Of a stretch of DNA of 34,348 nucleotides, positions 7,901-14,762 are shown in pieces; position 1 is the stretch's first letter; the number at the start of each line of letters is the position of its first letter. The notes beneath the pieces were generated by a model. The model was not told where the DNA came from, ran no database searches, and was given only the letters and a program-made list of their open reading frames with translations. Source of the DNA: Chloroflexota bacterium (GTDB taxonomy: Bacteria > Chloroflexota > Anaerolineae > UBA4142); the NCBI GenBank assembly GCA_016208315.1, contig JACQYF010000030.1, forward strand, positions 1 to 34,348, given 5' to 3'. The translations under genes were made by a program, and so were the position numbers.

Positions 7901-9385
7901 GACACGGGGAGTATTCGCGGTATCGCTTTCAGCCCCGATGGGACGCGCGTGGCATCAGCGATTGATGATGGGACGGCGCAAGTGTGGGATGCGACGACGG
8001 GTCAAGTGTTGCTCACGCTTACCCGTCACACCGATGTGGTTTATGGAGCTGTCTTCGGCCCCGATGGCAAACGCCTGGCGACCACCACCAGAGACAGTAT
8101 GATCAAAGTGTGGGATGCGGCCAACGGCCAATTATTGCACACGCTCTTCGGCCACAGTAGCGCGGTCTGGGCTGTCGCGTTTAACCAGAATGGGACACGC
8201 GTGTACACGGCGAGTCTCGATGGGACGGCGAAGGTGTGGGACGCCGCCACCGGCCAATTGTTGCTCACCCTGGCTGGGCACACTACCGGGGTTCAAGACT
8301 TGGCTCTCAGCCCCGACGGGACACATGTGGCAACTGCCAGTGCTGACAACACCGCCAAAGTTTGGGATGTCGCGCCCGCGGGGGGGCGAGAGTGGCTCAC
8401 CCTAGCAGGTCACACAACCGAGATCCATGCCGCGGTCTTTAGCCCGGATGGCACGCGCATTGCGACCAGCAGCAAAGACAAAACGGCGAAGGTGTGGGAC
8501 GCGGCGACGGGCAAGGAGTTGCTCACCTTTGCCGGACAGACCGATCAACTGCGTAGCATTGCCTTCAGCCCCGATGGACAACGTCTAGTGACCACGAGTT
8601 TGGACCAAACAGCGAAAGTGTGGGATGCCGCCACCGGCCAGGTGCTTCTCACCCTGTCTACTCAAGCCACTCCCTTTGTGTTTGGGCTCGGGGTGGCTTA
8701 TAGCCCGGATGGAAAGCGCATCGCCACGGTCAGTGCGAACAACACCGCCAAGGTCTGGGATGCCACGACGGGTGAAGAACTGATTACCCTGTCCGGCCAC
8801 ACGGCTGTCGTCATTCGTCTCGCCTTCAGCCCCGATGGGACAGGCATTGCCACAGGGGGCAAGGACGGAATTGCGAAGATGTGGGATGCGGCGACGGGCA
8901 AGGAACTGCTCACGCTCAAGGGTCACACGGGAGAGGTCTATACGGTCGCCTTCAGCTCGGATGGCAGACAACTCGCGACGGGCGGTCAGGATGGGACGGT
9001 GAGAGTGTGGGATGCCATATCCGGCAAAGAGCTATTCGCGCTCTCTGGCCATACCGGTCAAGTCAATGGCGTCGCCTTCAGCCCGGATGGCAGACGACTC
9101 GCGACTGCCAGCAACGACGGCACGGTGAAAGTTTGGGATGTGGCATCCGGAGGCGGTCCAAGCCAGCAACCCCTGACGCTATACAGCCTCAGCGGCAGCA
9201 CTTTATGGTCGGTTGCCTTCAGCCCAGATGGAAAGCGCTTAGCAACGGGTGCGGCTGATGGCACCGCGCGCATCTACGCGCTGCCACTTGAAGACATCAT
9301 CGCGATTGCGAAATCGCGTGTGACGCGCGCGCTGACCACCGACGAGTGCCAAAAATATTTGCATGTGGAGGCGTGTCCGCCATAA
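4991..9385 (+). CDS. BTAD - nSTAND NTPase - transmembrane - 14x WD40 signalling protein
   Basis: This 1464-residue multidomain protein opens with a SARP/AfsR-type winged helix (about 1-95) and a bacterial transcriptional activation domain made of TPR-like helices (about 95-235). A repeat-encoded linker follows. A STAND-family NTPase comes next, beginning PPYKGLHYFDEGDAALFFGRE, with Walker A GASGSGKSS (309-317) and Walker B LLLAIDQFEEL (about 397-407). A charged helical stretch leads into one membrane helix (about 732-756). Fourteen WD40 repeats fill about 834-1435, each about 42 residues and ending in KVWDA or a close variant; 14 is enough for two seven-bladed propellers. The C terminus ends in a Cys-containing tail. 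STAND proteins act as ATP-driven switches that sense ligands through repeat domains. ATG 4991 follows AAGGGGG. The signal sensed and the output are unknown. Confidence 0.85.
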   Translation: MLEFRLFGQFDVRWNAQPLAISSRLAQSLLAYLLFYRTTTHRREKLAGLFWGDTSETNARRSLRQELWRIRKTFDDCSPPHSDLLSSDDLSVGIDPSSNYWLDVTILESASSVSSSADDLMRCLEVYQGELLPEFYDEWATLERERMRALFEQQMQRLLDILLAEERWKDVLDWGERWIVRGESPEPAYRALMVAHNALGNRSQVVAVFERCVGALREDLAVEPSEQTRALCEQLRAGLQRSVRVSEYGSSASTPTLSHSRTPTPAEEPPYKGLHYFDEGDAALFFGRERLVETLVSHLNEYHLLTVVGASGSGKSSLVRAGLIPALKAGKPLADGNRQWEIHVITPTSHPLEALAASLTRSAPSLLATTTLMDDLAHDPRGLRVYAHRIVPEGKRLLLAIDQFEELFTLCREEKERKAFIDNLLIATAPELDKPISVVVALRADFYAHCGQYANWRDALAQRQEYIGPMTAEETRRAIEGPARQAGWEFEAGLVDLILRDGGDEPGALPLLSHALLETWERRQGRTLTLAGYHVSGGVRGAIAQTAETVFHQLSPEGQQIARHTFLHLTELGEGTQDTRRRVSLSELYARATDAPGVQAVLNRLAEARLITLGEDTVEVAHEALIREWSRLREWLNQNREGLRLRRRLTEAAQAWEKMNRDAGELYRGARLAQMLEWAKTHGDELNPPEREFLDASKQRLERDEAEREAARQRELVAAQKLAHAEKRRANILRWVAIGSSLLLVVMIGLAVFAFSQRAAAETARDAAENERRIAFARELSVNAVSNLVVDPERSILLALQAVSASTAGGKPVLLEAEEALHRAVMTSRVQLTLRGHSAPLNGIAYSPDGKRLATASDDGTAKVWDATTGQLLLTLMGHTSPVSGVAFSPDGKRLATSSEDQTAKVWDAATGKELLTLRGHKDQVRKVAYSPDGKRLVTAGGRIMTAPSLDHTAKVWDATTGQLLLTFARDTGSIRGIAFSPDGTRVASAIDDGTAQVWDATTGQVLLTLTRHTDVVYGAVFGPDGKRLATTTRDSMIKVWDAANGQLLHTLFGHSSAVWAVAFNQNGTRVYTASLDGTAKVWDAATGQLLLTLAGHTTGVQDLALSPDGTHVATASADNTAKVWDVAPAGGREWLTLAGHTTEIHAAVFSPDGTRIATSSKDKTAKVWDAATGKELLTFAGQTDQLRSIAFSPDGQRLVTTSLDQTAKVWDAATGQVLLTLSTQATPFVFGLGVAYSPDGKRIATVSANNTAKVWDATTGEELITLSGHTAVVIRLAFSPDGTGIATGGKDGIAKMWDAATGKELLTLKGHTGEVYTVAFSSDGRQLATGGQDGTVRVWDAISGKELFALSGHTGQVNGVAFSPDGRRLATASNDGTVKVWDVASGGGPSQQPLTLYSLSGSTLWSVAFSPDGKRLATGAADGTARIYALPLEDIIAIAKSRVTRALTTDECQKYLHVEACPP
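5714..5781. repeat. In-frame palindromic repeat encoding the BTAD-NTPase linker
   Basis: The left arm (5714-5742) is a run of gtgtgag/ggagta units. The right arm (5751-5781) is its imperfect complement (cacact/actcc units). The same unit type recurs at 20557-20595. Here it is read in frame as a Ser/Thr/Pro-rich linker around residues 242-264 of the giant protein, including SASTPTLSHSRTPTP. Confidence 0.65.
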
Positions 9386-9416
9386 CAAGCCAAATCCTAA
9401 ATGGCATGTGGCAGCG

Positions 9417-10880
9417 CTATCGCCCGCCATCCGCGAGGATGGCGTTCTTGTTCGCGTCGCGCCCGTTGAGTGCCTCGCGTGATTCGGCCCCGCGCACCAG
9501 TTTCCCATCATACTGCTGAGTCGCTTCGACGACTTGCCACCCCGAAAGAATGAAGGGCACGGTATTGGAATCAATCCACTGACCGTTGTACAATCGCGCC
9601 AAGTGTAAGTGAGTCGCGTCCGCATCGCCGCCCTCGCAGGAGGGATGGCCGACGCGGTCACCCGCATTGAGTTGCGCCCCGACCGCCGCACGCCCCGCGT
9701 TTGCCATGTGCATATACAGCAGCACCCAACCGGTTCCCTGAAAATTGTTGTTGCTTAGCGAGAGCATCACGCGCCCGCGCTCGGCGCGAATCACGCGCCC
9801 CGGCGCAACGGCCAGCGCCCAGTCGCGCGAGGCGTTGCAACTGCCTGAGCCGGACATATCGCTCGGCGTGACGTCAATCGCCGACCACGCGGCCAAATCG
9901 CCCCACGCGCTGTGCGGGCCTCCGGTGTAAAACCAGGTGGCGCCATCATTCCACGGCAGGCGCAGCGGCGGCTGCTTTAGATCGGGCGGCAGCAACGGCT
10001 CGATCGCGACAGGATCGCCAAACAAACTCCGGTACGTGGCGATAAACCCATCCGGGCCGATTTGATTTTGCCACGCGTCCCAGGACGACGTCAGCGCGAG
10101 GACATTCTGAACGGCCGCGGTGCCCGCGTTGACGTTCGGCGCGAGCCGCGCGCGGGTGCGATCCTTGAATTTGTAGGCGGGCAGTTGGCCGGACAGTTTG
10201 CCGTAATAGCCCTCGTTGAGGTGATTGGCGGCCCAACTCGTCTGATAGAACAACGTCCCGCGCGTGCCATCCTGCAAGCCCATCGGATAAGAGAGTTGAC
10301 TTTGCGTGAGATTCGTGCCGGTCACCCAGCCGCCTTGGTATTCGAGCAGCGCGAGCAGGACGCGCGGGCCAACGCTAAATCGTTCGGCGACGAGTTGGAT
10401 GATCTGCGAACCCGTCAGCATCTCGCCGTCAACCTTTTCGCGATAGCTGGCGAGATACCCGTTGGCTTGGTTGACGAACTCGTTTAGATCGAAACCGAGA
10501 TAGGCGGGGCTATAGACCACTTCGCTATTGGGGAGCAACGAGTCGCCGGGCGCGCTGCGCGTCACTTGCAGGGTAACCTTGAGGACTTGGCCGATCTGGA
10601 GCGAGTTCGGGTTCGCCAGCCCGTTCAGTTTCATCAATTCTTCGATGGAAAGATCATAGCGCGCGGCAATCGCGCCGAGCGTATCGCCGTTGCGCACGGT
10701 ATAAGTTTCGACGATGGTCGTCGAGGTGGGCACGGGTATGGGGGTTGGGGTAACGGGGACGAGGATTACGGCAACCTTGGTTGGATCATCGGTTGGCTGG
10801 GGCGCTTGCTCCGGCGCACGACACGCGGCCAGCGCCAGCAAAACCAACACGATGACAGACATCAGCGAGCGATAGCGCAT
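9417..10880 (-). CDS. LysM and M23-type peptidase lipoprotein
   Basis: This 487-residue secreted lipoprotein has a hydrophobic leader ending in the lipobox LALAAC (Cys20). A Pro/Thr spacer leads to a LysM peptidoglycan-binding domain at about 59-102 (ETYTVRNGDTLGAIAARYDL). A helical middle domain of unknown type covers about 125-290. A lysostaphin-like M23 region follows, with His323 and Asp336 (GPHSAWG...SAIDVTP), a YMHM strand near 390 and the HxH pair at THLHL (424-426). The fold cleaves or binds peptidoglycan cross-links at the cell surface. The metal site is recognisable but the His-Asp spacing is long, so activity is likely rather than certain. ATG 10880 has GGAG five bases upstream. 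The gene converges on the WD40 gene with a 31-bp gap. Confidence 0.85.
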   Translation of the reverse strand: MRYRSLMSVIVLVLLALAACRAPEQAPQPTDDPTKVAVILVPVTPTPIPVPTSTTIVETYTVRNGDTLGAIAARYDLSIEELMKLNGLANPNSLQIGQVLKVTLQVTRSAPGDSLLPNSEVVYSPAYLGFDLNEFVNQANGYLASYREKVDGEMLTGSQIIQLVAERFSVGPRVLLALLEYQGGWVTGTNLTQSQLSYPMGLQDGTRGTLFYQTSWAANHLNEGYYGKLSGQLPAYKFKDRTRARLAPNVNAGTAAVQNVLALTSSWDAWQNQIGPDGFIATYRSLFGDPVAIEPLLPPDLKQPPLRLPWNDGATWFYTGGPHSAWGDLAAWSAIDVTPSDMSGSGSCNASRDWALAVAPGRVIRAERGRVMLSLSNNNFQGTGWVLLYMHMANAGRAAVGAQLNAGDRVGHPSCEGGDADATHLHLARLYNGQWIDSNTVPFILSGWQVVEATQQYDGKLVRGAESREALNGRDANKNAILADGGR

Positions 10881-10909
10881 TCATTCTCCGAGGCAACAGA
10901 TTCGCCGCT

Positions 10910-10937
10910 ATTCTACCATCTTCTGCTGTGAAGACAA
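10910..10937 (-). promoter_or_regulatory. Possible promoter of the LysM/M23 gene
   Basis: On the minus strand, TTGTCT (10932-10937) and TAGAAT (10910-10915) are spaced 16 bp apart, about 30 bp upstream of the start codon. The -35 matches consensus at four of six positions. Confidence 0.45.
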
Positions 10938-10959
10938 AATCGAATACAGTCAAGCTATA

Positions 10960-10989
10960 GGACGCGGACGAGCGCGGACAAGCGCGGAC
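10960..10989. repeat. Left 30-bp inverted repeat flanking the GxxExxY gene
   Basis: Three 10-bp units of the form (g/a)(g/a)(a/g)cgcggac form this arm. It matches the reverse complement of 11531-11560 at 28 of 30 positions. The pair brackets the GxxExxY gene. Confidence 0.85.
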
Positions 10990-11018
10990 AAAACAACAAT
11001 TCTTGGGCTGCTCTTTGT

Positions 11019-11489
11019 CTAGACTTGTCGCGTACTTGACTGGATCAGGATGTGAGCAATGGCAAGGAGCGTCGAGATTTTTGCGATCCAAGTCTTTGAG
11101 ATTTTCCGTTCGTTGTCGAACGCTTTACGGCAGAAATCGGGCTTGGGGCCGAAGTTGAGCAACAGACCGACTTCGTATGGAGTTGCACGCAAGTAATTCA
11201 GCAATTGGGCTTCGTGTTCATCCGTGATTCGCTGGACCGCTTTCAGTTCTATAATCACGCAACCCTCAACAAGCAAGTCGGCAAAGTACTCGCCGACCAT
11301 CTCGCCCTCATAATAAACGTTAATCTTGGCCTGCTGCTCAACATTCAGTCCCATCCGCTGCAGCTCAATCGCCATTGCGTTCTCGTAAACCTTTTCCAGG
11401 AATCCATAGCCCAAGCGGGCATAGACTTTCTTGAAAAAGGCGTACAGGATTTTGTCGGTCAGTTCTTTGTGCTTGAGAGTGGCGTCCAT
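11019..11489 (-). CDS. GxxExxY family protein (PD-(D/E)XK nuclease-like)
   Basis: The 156-residue protein has the family signature GFLEKVYENA (GxxExxY) and a PD-(D/E)XK-like core: EYFADLLVEG, then VIIELKAVQ, then QLLNYL. These are proposed nuclease-fold residues, but no enzymatic activity or physiological role is established that I know of. The start is ATG 11489 with GGGAGG about six bases upstream. Base composition is lower in GC than the flanking genes. It is the last gene on the minus strand after the glycine cleavage operon and sits between two copies of a 30-bp inverted repeat (10960-10989 and 11531-11560). That arrangement suggests insertion as a cassette. The family call is strong; the function is unknown. 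Confidence 0.88.
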   Translation of the reverse strand: MDATLKHKELTDKILYAFFKKVYARLGYGFLEKVYENAMAIELQRMGLNVEQQAKINVYYEGEMVGEYFADLLVEGCVIIELKAVQRITDEHEAQLLNYLRATPYEVGLLLNFGPKPDFCRKAFDNERKISKTWIAKISTLLAIAHILIQSSTRQV

Positions 11490-11520
11490 TGTTGCCTCCC
11501 TTGCCGATTGTAGGTTTTGA

Positions 11521-12888
11521 CTAAATTCCTATCCGCGCTCGTCCGCGCTCGTCCGCGTCCCATTTAATCCCGCAATTAGAAAGCCGCGACCCCCATCGCG
11601 GCTGCAAGAGCTTTAGCCTTTGAAGCACAGCACCGGTTCGCGGGCGGCTTTGACGTCGTCGAGGCGCGATGAGCGGAAAGTAGATGGTGGGCGGATAAAA
11701 GCCGTAATCCTCGATCCGCTTGGCGATGTCGAGCGTATGCACGCCGTACTTTTGCGCAATGGGCGTGCCCGTCAATACGAATTCGTGCTTGCACACGCGA
11801 TTGCCGTACGGCGCGCTGTACGTGTCTTTCAGCCGCGCGAGCAAATAGTTCGCGTTGAGCACCGCGTTCTCGGCGATTTCGCGCAGGTGCTCGTTGCCGA
11901 ATGAGCGAATGTACGTGTAGGCGCGCACGAGCGCGAGGAAATTGCCGTAGAACGACTTGACGCGCCCGATGGATTTCTTGGGCATCGCCAGCTTGTAGCG
12001 GGCGCTAGAGCCAGCGCCCGCTACTCTAGCGCCCGCTACTCTAGCGCCCGCTACCTTGACCGCATTCGGTCCGGGCAAATACTGCGTCAGGTCTTTGCGA
12101 ACCATCACGGGACCTGCGCCGGGCCCGCCGCCGCCGTGCGGAACCGAAAACGTCTTGTGCAAATTGCTGTGTAGCACGTCGAATCCCAAATCGCCGGGAC
12201 GCGCGACGCCGACGATGGCGTTGAGGTTCGCGCCGTCGCCGTAAACTAGCCCGCCCGCGTCGTGGACGATCTTGCACACCTCTTGCACGTTCTCTTCGAA
12301 CAGGCCGAGCGTGTTGGGATTGGTCAGCATCAAGCCGACGGTCTCGCCGCTCATCGAAGAAGTCGCGGGATTCGTGCCGTGCGCCGAATCGGGCACTAGC
12401 ACCTTGCAGCGTTTGTAATCGCCGCGCGCCAGGTGATACGCGCGAATCACGAGCACGCCGGTCAATTCGCCCTGCGCGCCCGCCGCGGGCTGCAACGTGA
12501 CGCCGGGCAAGCCCGAAATTTCGGCGAGATACTGCTGCAACTCGAACATCAGTTGGATCGCGCCTTGCACCGTCTCGGGGTCTTGATATGGATGGACTTG
12601 GGCCAATCCCGGCAGTTTGACGGCTTCTTCATTTATCTTTGGGTTGTACTTCATCGTGCATGAGCCGAGCGGGTAAATGCCGAGGTCAACGCAATAGTTT
12701 TTCTGCGAGAGGCGCGTAAAGTGGCGGACGACATCCACTTCGGAAACCTCCGGCAGATGCAGTTCCTGCCGCGTGTTCTTGGGCAGCGGCGTGGCGGGAA
12801 CATCGCATTCCGGCAGCGCCGCGCCTTGACGCCCCGGCGAGCTCAATTCGTAAATCAGCGGTTCGGTTTGCATTGCAGGGAGAGCCAT
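11521..12888 (-). CDS. gcvPB: Glycine dehydrogenase (decarboxylating) subunit 2, 3' end disrupted
   Basis: The first ~395 residues are a good P-protein beta subunit, with the PLP-lysine region [18 protein letters not shown] and the later [13 protein letters not shown] and [13 protein letters not shown]. The P-protein decarboxylates glycine and passes the aminomethyl group to lipoyl-GcvH. After FPLI the frame becomes unrelated sequence and runs to 11521. The native ending ([13 protein letters not shown]..., stop at 11613-11615) is present in another frame, starting at about 11666. Homologues have about 45-50 residues between these two points, including EPTETE, so a deletion with frameshift has occurred at about 11664-11671. 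A 60-bp palindromic tract is also inserted in frame at 11995-12054. ATG 12888 follows GAGGTTGAT. The protein is probably impaired unless this is an assembly error. Confidence 0.85.
   Translation of the reverse strand: MALPAMQTEPLIYELSSPGRQGAALPECDVPATPLPKNTRQELHLPEVSEVDVVRHFTRLSQKNYCVDLGIYPLGSCTMKYNPKINEEAVKLPGLAQVHPYQDPETVQGAIQLMFELQQYLAEISGLPGVTLQPAAGAQGELTGVLVIRAYHLARGDYKRCKVLVPDSAHGTNPATSSMSGETVGLMLTNPNTLGLFEENVQEVCKIVHDAGGLVYGDGANLNAIVGVARPGDLGFDVLHSNLHKTFSVPHGGGGPGAGPVMVRKDLTQYLPGPNAVKVAGARVAGARVAGAGSSARYKLAMPKKSIGRVKSFYGNFLALVRAYTYIRSFGNEHLREIAENAVLNANYLLARLKDTYSAPYGNRVCKHEFVLTGTPIAQKYGVHTLDIAKRIEDYGFYPPTIYFPLIAPRRRQSRPRTGAVLQRLKLLQPRWGSRLSNCGIKWDADERGRARIGI
11531..11560. repeat. Right 30-bp inverted repeat flanking the GxxExxY gene
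   Basis: This is the partner of 10960-10989 (28 of 30 complementary positions). It lies between the gcv operon terminator and the GxxExxY start. The frame-shifted gcvPB reading frame runs through it. Confidence 0.85.
11574..11603 (-). terminator. Intrinsic terminator of the gcv operon
   Basis: On the minus strand, AGCCGCGA and TCGCGGCT form a perfect 8-bp stem with a 6-base loop, followed by TTTCTAATT. It lies 10 bases after the native gcvPB stop (11613-11615), supporting that stop as the original gene end. Confidence 0.65.
11995..12054. repeat. 60-bp palindromic tract inserted in frame in gcvPB
   Basis: On the plus strand, gtagcgggcgct (11995-12006) is followed by agagcc and then three copies of its complement agcgcccgctac (12013-12024, 12028-12039, 12043-12054) separated by tct. 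The first pair forms a perfect 12-bp stem. The tract is exactly 20 codons, read on the minus strand as [20 protein letters not shown]. Confidence 0.85.
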
Positions 12889-12898
12889 ATCAACCTCA

Positions 12899-12962
12899 AA
12901 GTTAAAAGTGAACAGGCAAAAGGCAAAAGTAGCTACTCGCTTTGTGCTTTTGACTTTCTACT
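12899..12962. repeat. A/T-rich micro-repeat at the 3' side of the four-helix-bundle gene
   Basis: Units of the type ggcaaaag / gcttttga are arranged as an imperfect hairpin. The 12899-12937 part is similar to the reverse complement of 13317-13357 on the other side of the gene. The repeat encodes the last residues of the four-helix protein (SRKSKAQSE). Confidence 0.6.
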
Positions 12963-13292
12963 TGTGATTACAGTTTGGGCAAGAATCAGTTTGATCTCTA
13001 GTGCTTCTTGGACAAGTGGAGAGATTCGCTTCTCCGGAACAAGTCCCGCATCTAGAATAAGGCGGAGCCAAAAGTGGGTCTCTCTGGATTCCTTGAACGC
13101 AGTGAACATCTTGTTCGTAAAGTCGCGCTTGCTGCATCCTCCATATGCCTCTTCGACATTAGCGCCGATGGACGTGCCGGAGCGAAGTACTTGGCGTCCC
13201 AGCACTTCGCTTTGTGTCGTACGCGGCAGAGCCGAAACGAGCTTGACTATTCGCAATGCGAAATTGTATGTTCTCTCGTCCAGCTTTTCCAC
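12933..13292 (-). CDS. Four-helix bundle protein (23S rRNA intervening-sequence protein family)
   Basis: The 119-residue product has the family hallmarks: [10 protein letters not shown], then [22 protein letters not shown], then [21 protein letters not shown], predicted to form four amphipathic helices. The family was first known from ORFs in intervening sequences of 23S rRNA genes and is now found in many unrelated loci; its function is not established. Translation starts at GTG 13292 behind a strong GGAGGAGGAG. The gene separates gcvPA from gcvPB, which are normally adjacent, and reads in the operon direction. A/T-rich inverted micro-repeats flank it on both sides, so it looks like an insertion. 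GC content is lower than in the gcv genes. Confidence 0.88.
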   Translation of the reverse strand: MEKLDERTYNFALRIVKLVSALPRTTQSEVLGRQVLRSGTSIGANVEEAYGGCSKRDFTNKMFTAFKESRETHFWLRLILDAGLVPEKRISPLVQEALEIKLILAQTVITSRKSKAQSE

Positions 13293-13316
13293 GTCTCCTC
13301 CTCCTGTGGAAGCCCA

Positions 13317-13362
13317 CTAGTTCTTACTTTTTGCTTTTAGCTTTTTCCTTTTTACTTGCCCC
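13317..13362. repeat. A/T-rich micro-repeat at the 5' side of the four-helix-bundle gene, within the gcvPA 3' end
   Basis: Units of the type actttttgctttta form the inverted counterpart of 12899-12937. The repeat is translated as the basic tail of GcvPA (KRKKLKAKSKN), which is not part of the family consensus. Confidence 0.6.
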
Positions 13363-14690
13363 AGCGCTTTAGCGAGGGCGTCAATCTGCTCCCGCGTGTT
13401 CATCTCCGTGACCGCGACGAGCATCGCGTGGCCGAGGTGCGGATAATCGCGCGAGAGGTCGTAGCCGCCGATGATGCCGTGGTTGCGCAAGTGCGCATTG
13501 ATTTCGGCGACGGGGCTTGGACACTCGACGACGAATTCGTCGAAGAATTCCTTCTTTAGGTCTACGCGATAACCAGCCAGCGCGTTAATCTTTTTGGCCG
13601 CGTAGTGCGCCTTCTGATAGCACAATTCCGCGACCTGACGCAGACCGGTCTTGCCGAGGGTCGAAAGATAGACGCACGCGGCGAGTGCGTTCAAGGCCTG
13701 GTTGGTGCAAATATTCGAAGTCGCCTTCTCGCGCTTGATGTGCTGCTCGCGGGCTTGCAACGTCAACACAAAGCCGCGCCGTCCCTGCGTATCCACCGTT
13801 TGACCGACGAGGCGGCCGGCGATCTTACGCATGAACGCTTTTTTCGTCGCAAAGATGCCCAGGTACGGGCCGCCAAAAGCAAGCGGATTGCCGAGCGATT
13901 GCCCGTCGCCGAAGACGACGTCCGCGCCGTATTCGCCGGGCGGCGGGTACAGCCCAAGCGAAATGGGGTACGCGCCGACGATAAAGAGCGCGCCCGCCGC
14001 ATGCACGCGGTCGGCGTAGGGTTTTAGATCGCGCATCTGGCCGAGAAAGTCGGGATTGCCAACAAGCACGCACGCGGTCTTGTCGTCGAGGTGTTTGTCC
14101 ACCACCTGCTCGAAAGTCGCACGGGTATCCCCGTCGCCCACGATCTGAATGCCCTGGCCTTCAAGGTACGTGCGTAGCGTCGCGCGATATTCGGGATGGA
14201 GAGTCGGACAAACGATAACCTTGTCGCGTCCGGGCAATTGGTTGATCGCGAGGATCGCGGCTTCTGCCGCGGCGGTCGCGCCGTCGTAGTGCGACGCGTT
14301 CGCCACGTCCATGCCGGTCAGCGCGCAAATCATAGATTGATATTCGAAAATGCTTTGCAGCGTACCCTGACTGATTTCGGCTTGGTAGGGCGTATAGGCG
14401 GTGTAAAACTCGGAGCGAAAGATCAGGTGCGGGACGGTGGCGGGGATGAAATGATTGTACGCGCCCGCGCCGAGAAACGACGCGTGGTCGGTCACGTTCA
14501 TATTGCGCGCGGACATTTGCTGCAACTCGCGCATCAAATCCAGTTCCGAAAGCGCGCTCGGCAAATTCAGCTTTGGGTTCCGCGCCTCGGCGGGCACATC
14601 GCAAAACAAATCGTCCACGGCGTTGACGCCGATCGTTTGCAGCATCGCCGCGCGGTCTTGATCGGTGATTGGGATGAAACGATGAGTCAT
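13317..14690 (-). CDS. gcvPA: Glycine dehydrogenase (decarboxylating) subunit 1
   Basis: The 457-residue protein matches the alpha subunit of the split P-protein, which pairs with GcvPB to decarboxylate glycine. Typical segments are FLGAGAYNHFIPATVPHL, YTAYTPYQAEISQGTLQSIF, DVANASHYDGATAAAEA, FGGPYLGIFATK and the internal STNICTNQALNALA-like motif (here TSNICTNQAL). ATG 14690 is chosen because it begins MTHRFIPITDQD and has GGAG five bases before it. The longer upstream frame runs into repeat sequence. The last ~11 residues are repeat-encoded and Lys-rich. It lies 72 bp after gcvH and is separated from gcvPB by an inserted four-helix-bundle gene. Confidence 0.93.
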   Translation of the reverse strand: MTHRFIPITDQDRAAMLQTIGVNAVDDLFCDVPAEARNPKLNLPSALSELDLMRELQQMSARNMNVTDHASFLGAGAYNHFIPATVPHLIFRSEFYTAYTPYQAEISQGTLQSIFEYQSMICALTGMDVANASHYDGATAAAEAAILAINQLPGRDKVIVCPTLHPEYRATLRTYLEGQGIQIVGDGDTRATFEQVVDKHLDDKTACVLVGNPDFLGQMRDLKPYADRVHAAGALFIVGAYPISLGLYPPPGEYGADVVFGDGQSLGNPLAFGGPYLGIFATKKAFMRKIAGRLVGQTVDTQGRRGFVLTLQAREQHIKREKATSNICTNQALNALAACVYLSTLGKTGLRQVAELCYQKAHYAAKKINALAGYRVDLKKEFFDEFVVECPSPVAEINAHLRNHGIIGGYDLSRDYPHLGHAMLVAVTEMNTREQIDALAKALGQVKRKKLKAKSKN

Positions 14691-14699
14691 GGGTACTCC

Positions 14700-14762
14700 A
14701 GTCTCAAGTCCCAAGTCACAGGCCACAGGTTTTGCTTGCGACCTGCGACTTGCGACCTGCGG
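14700..14762. repeat. Inverted micro-repeat between gcvH and gcvPA
   Basis: The left arm is built of caagtc/caggcc units and the right arm of gcgacct/gcgactt units, which are imperfect complements. The same unit family occurs at 23185-23262, about 8.5 kb away. Confidence 0.65.

Noticed and set aside
7490..9300. Tandem similar DNA of about 126-bp period, suggestive of a repeat array or CRISPR
   Set aside because: The period matches WD40 codon repeats in a single intact frame; there are no spacers. The antisense frames here are shadows of this repetition.
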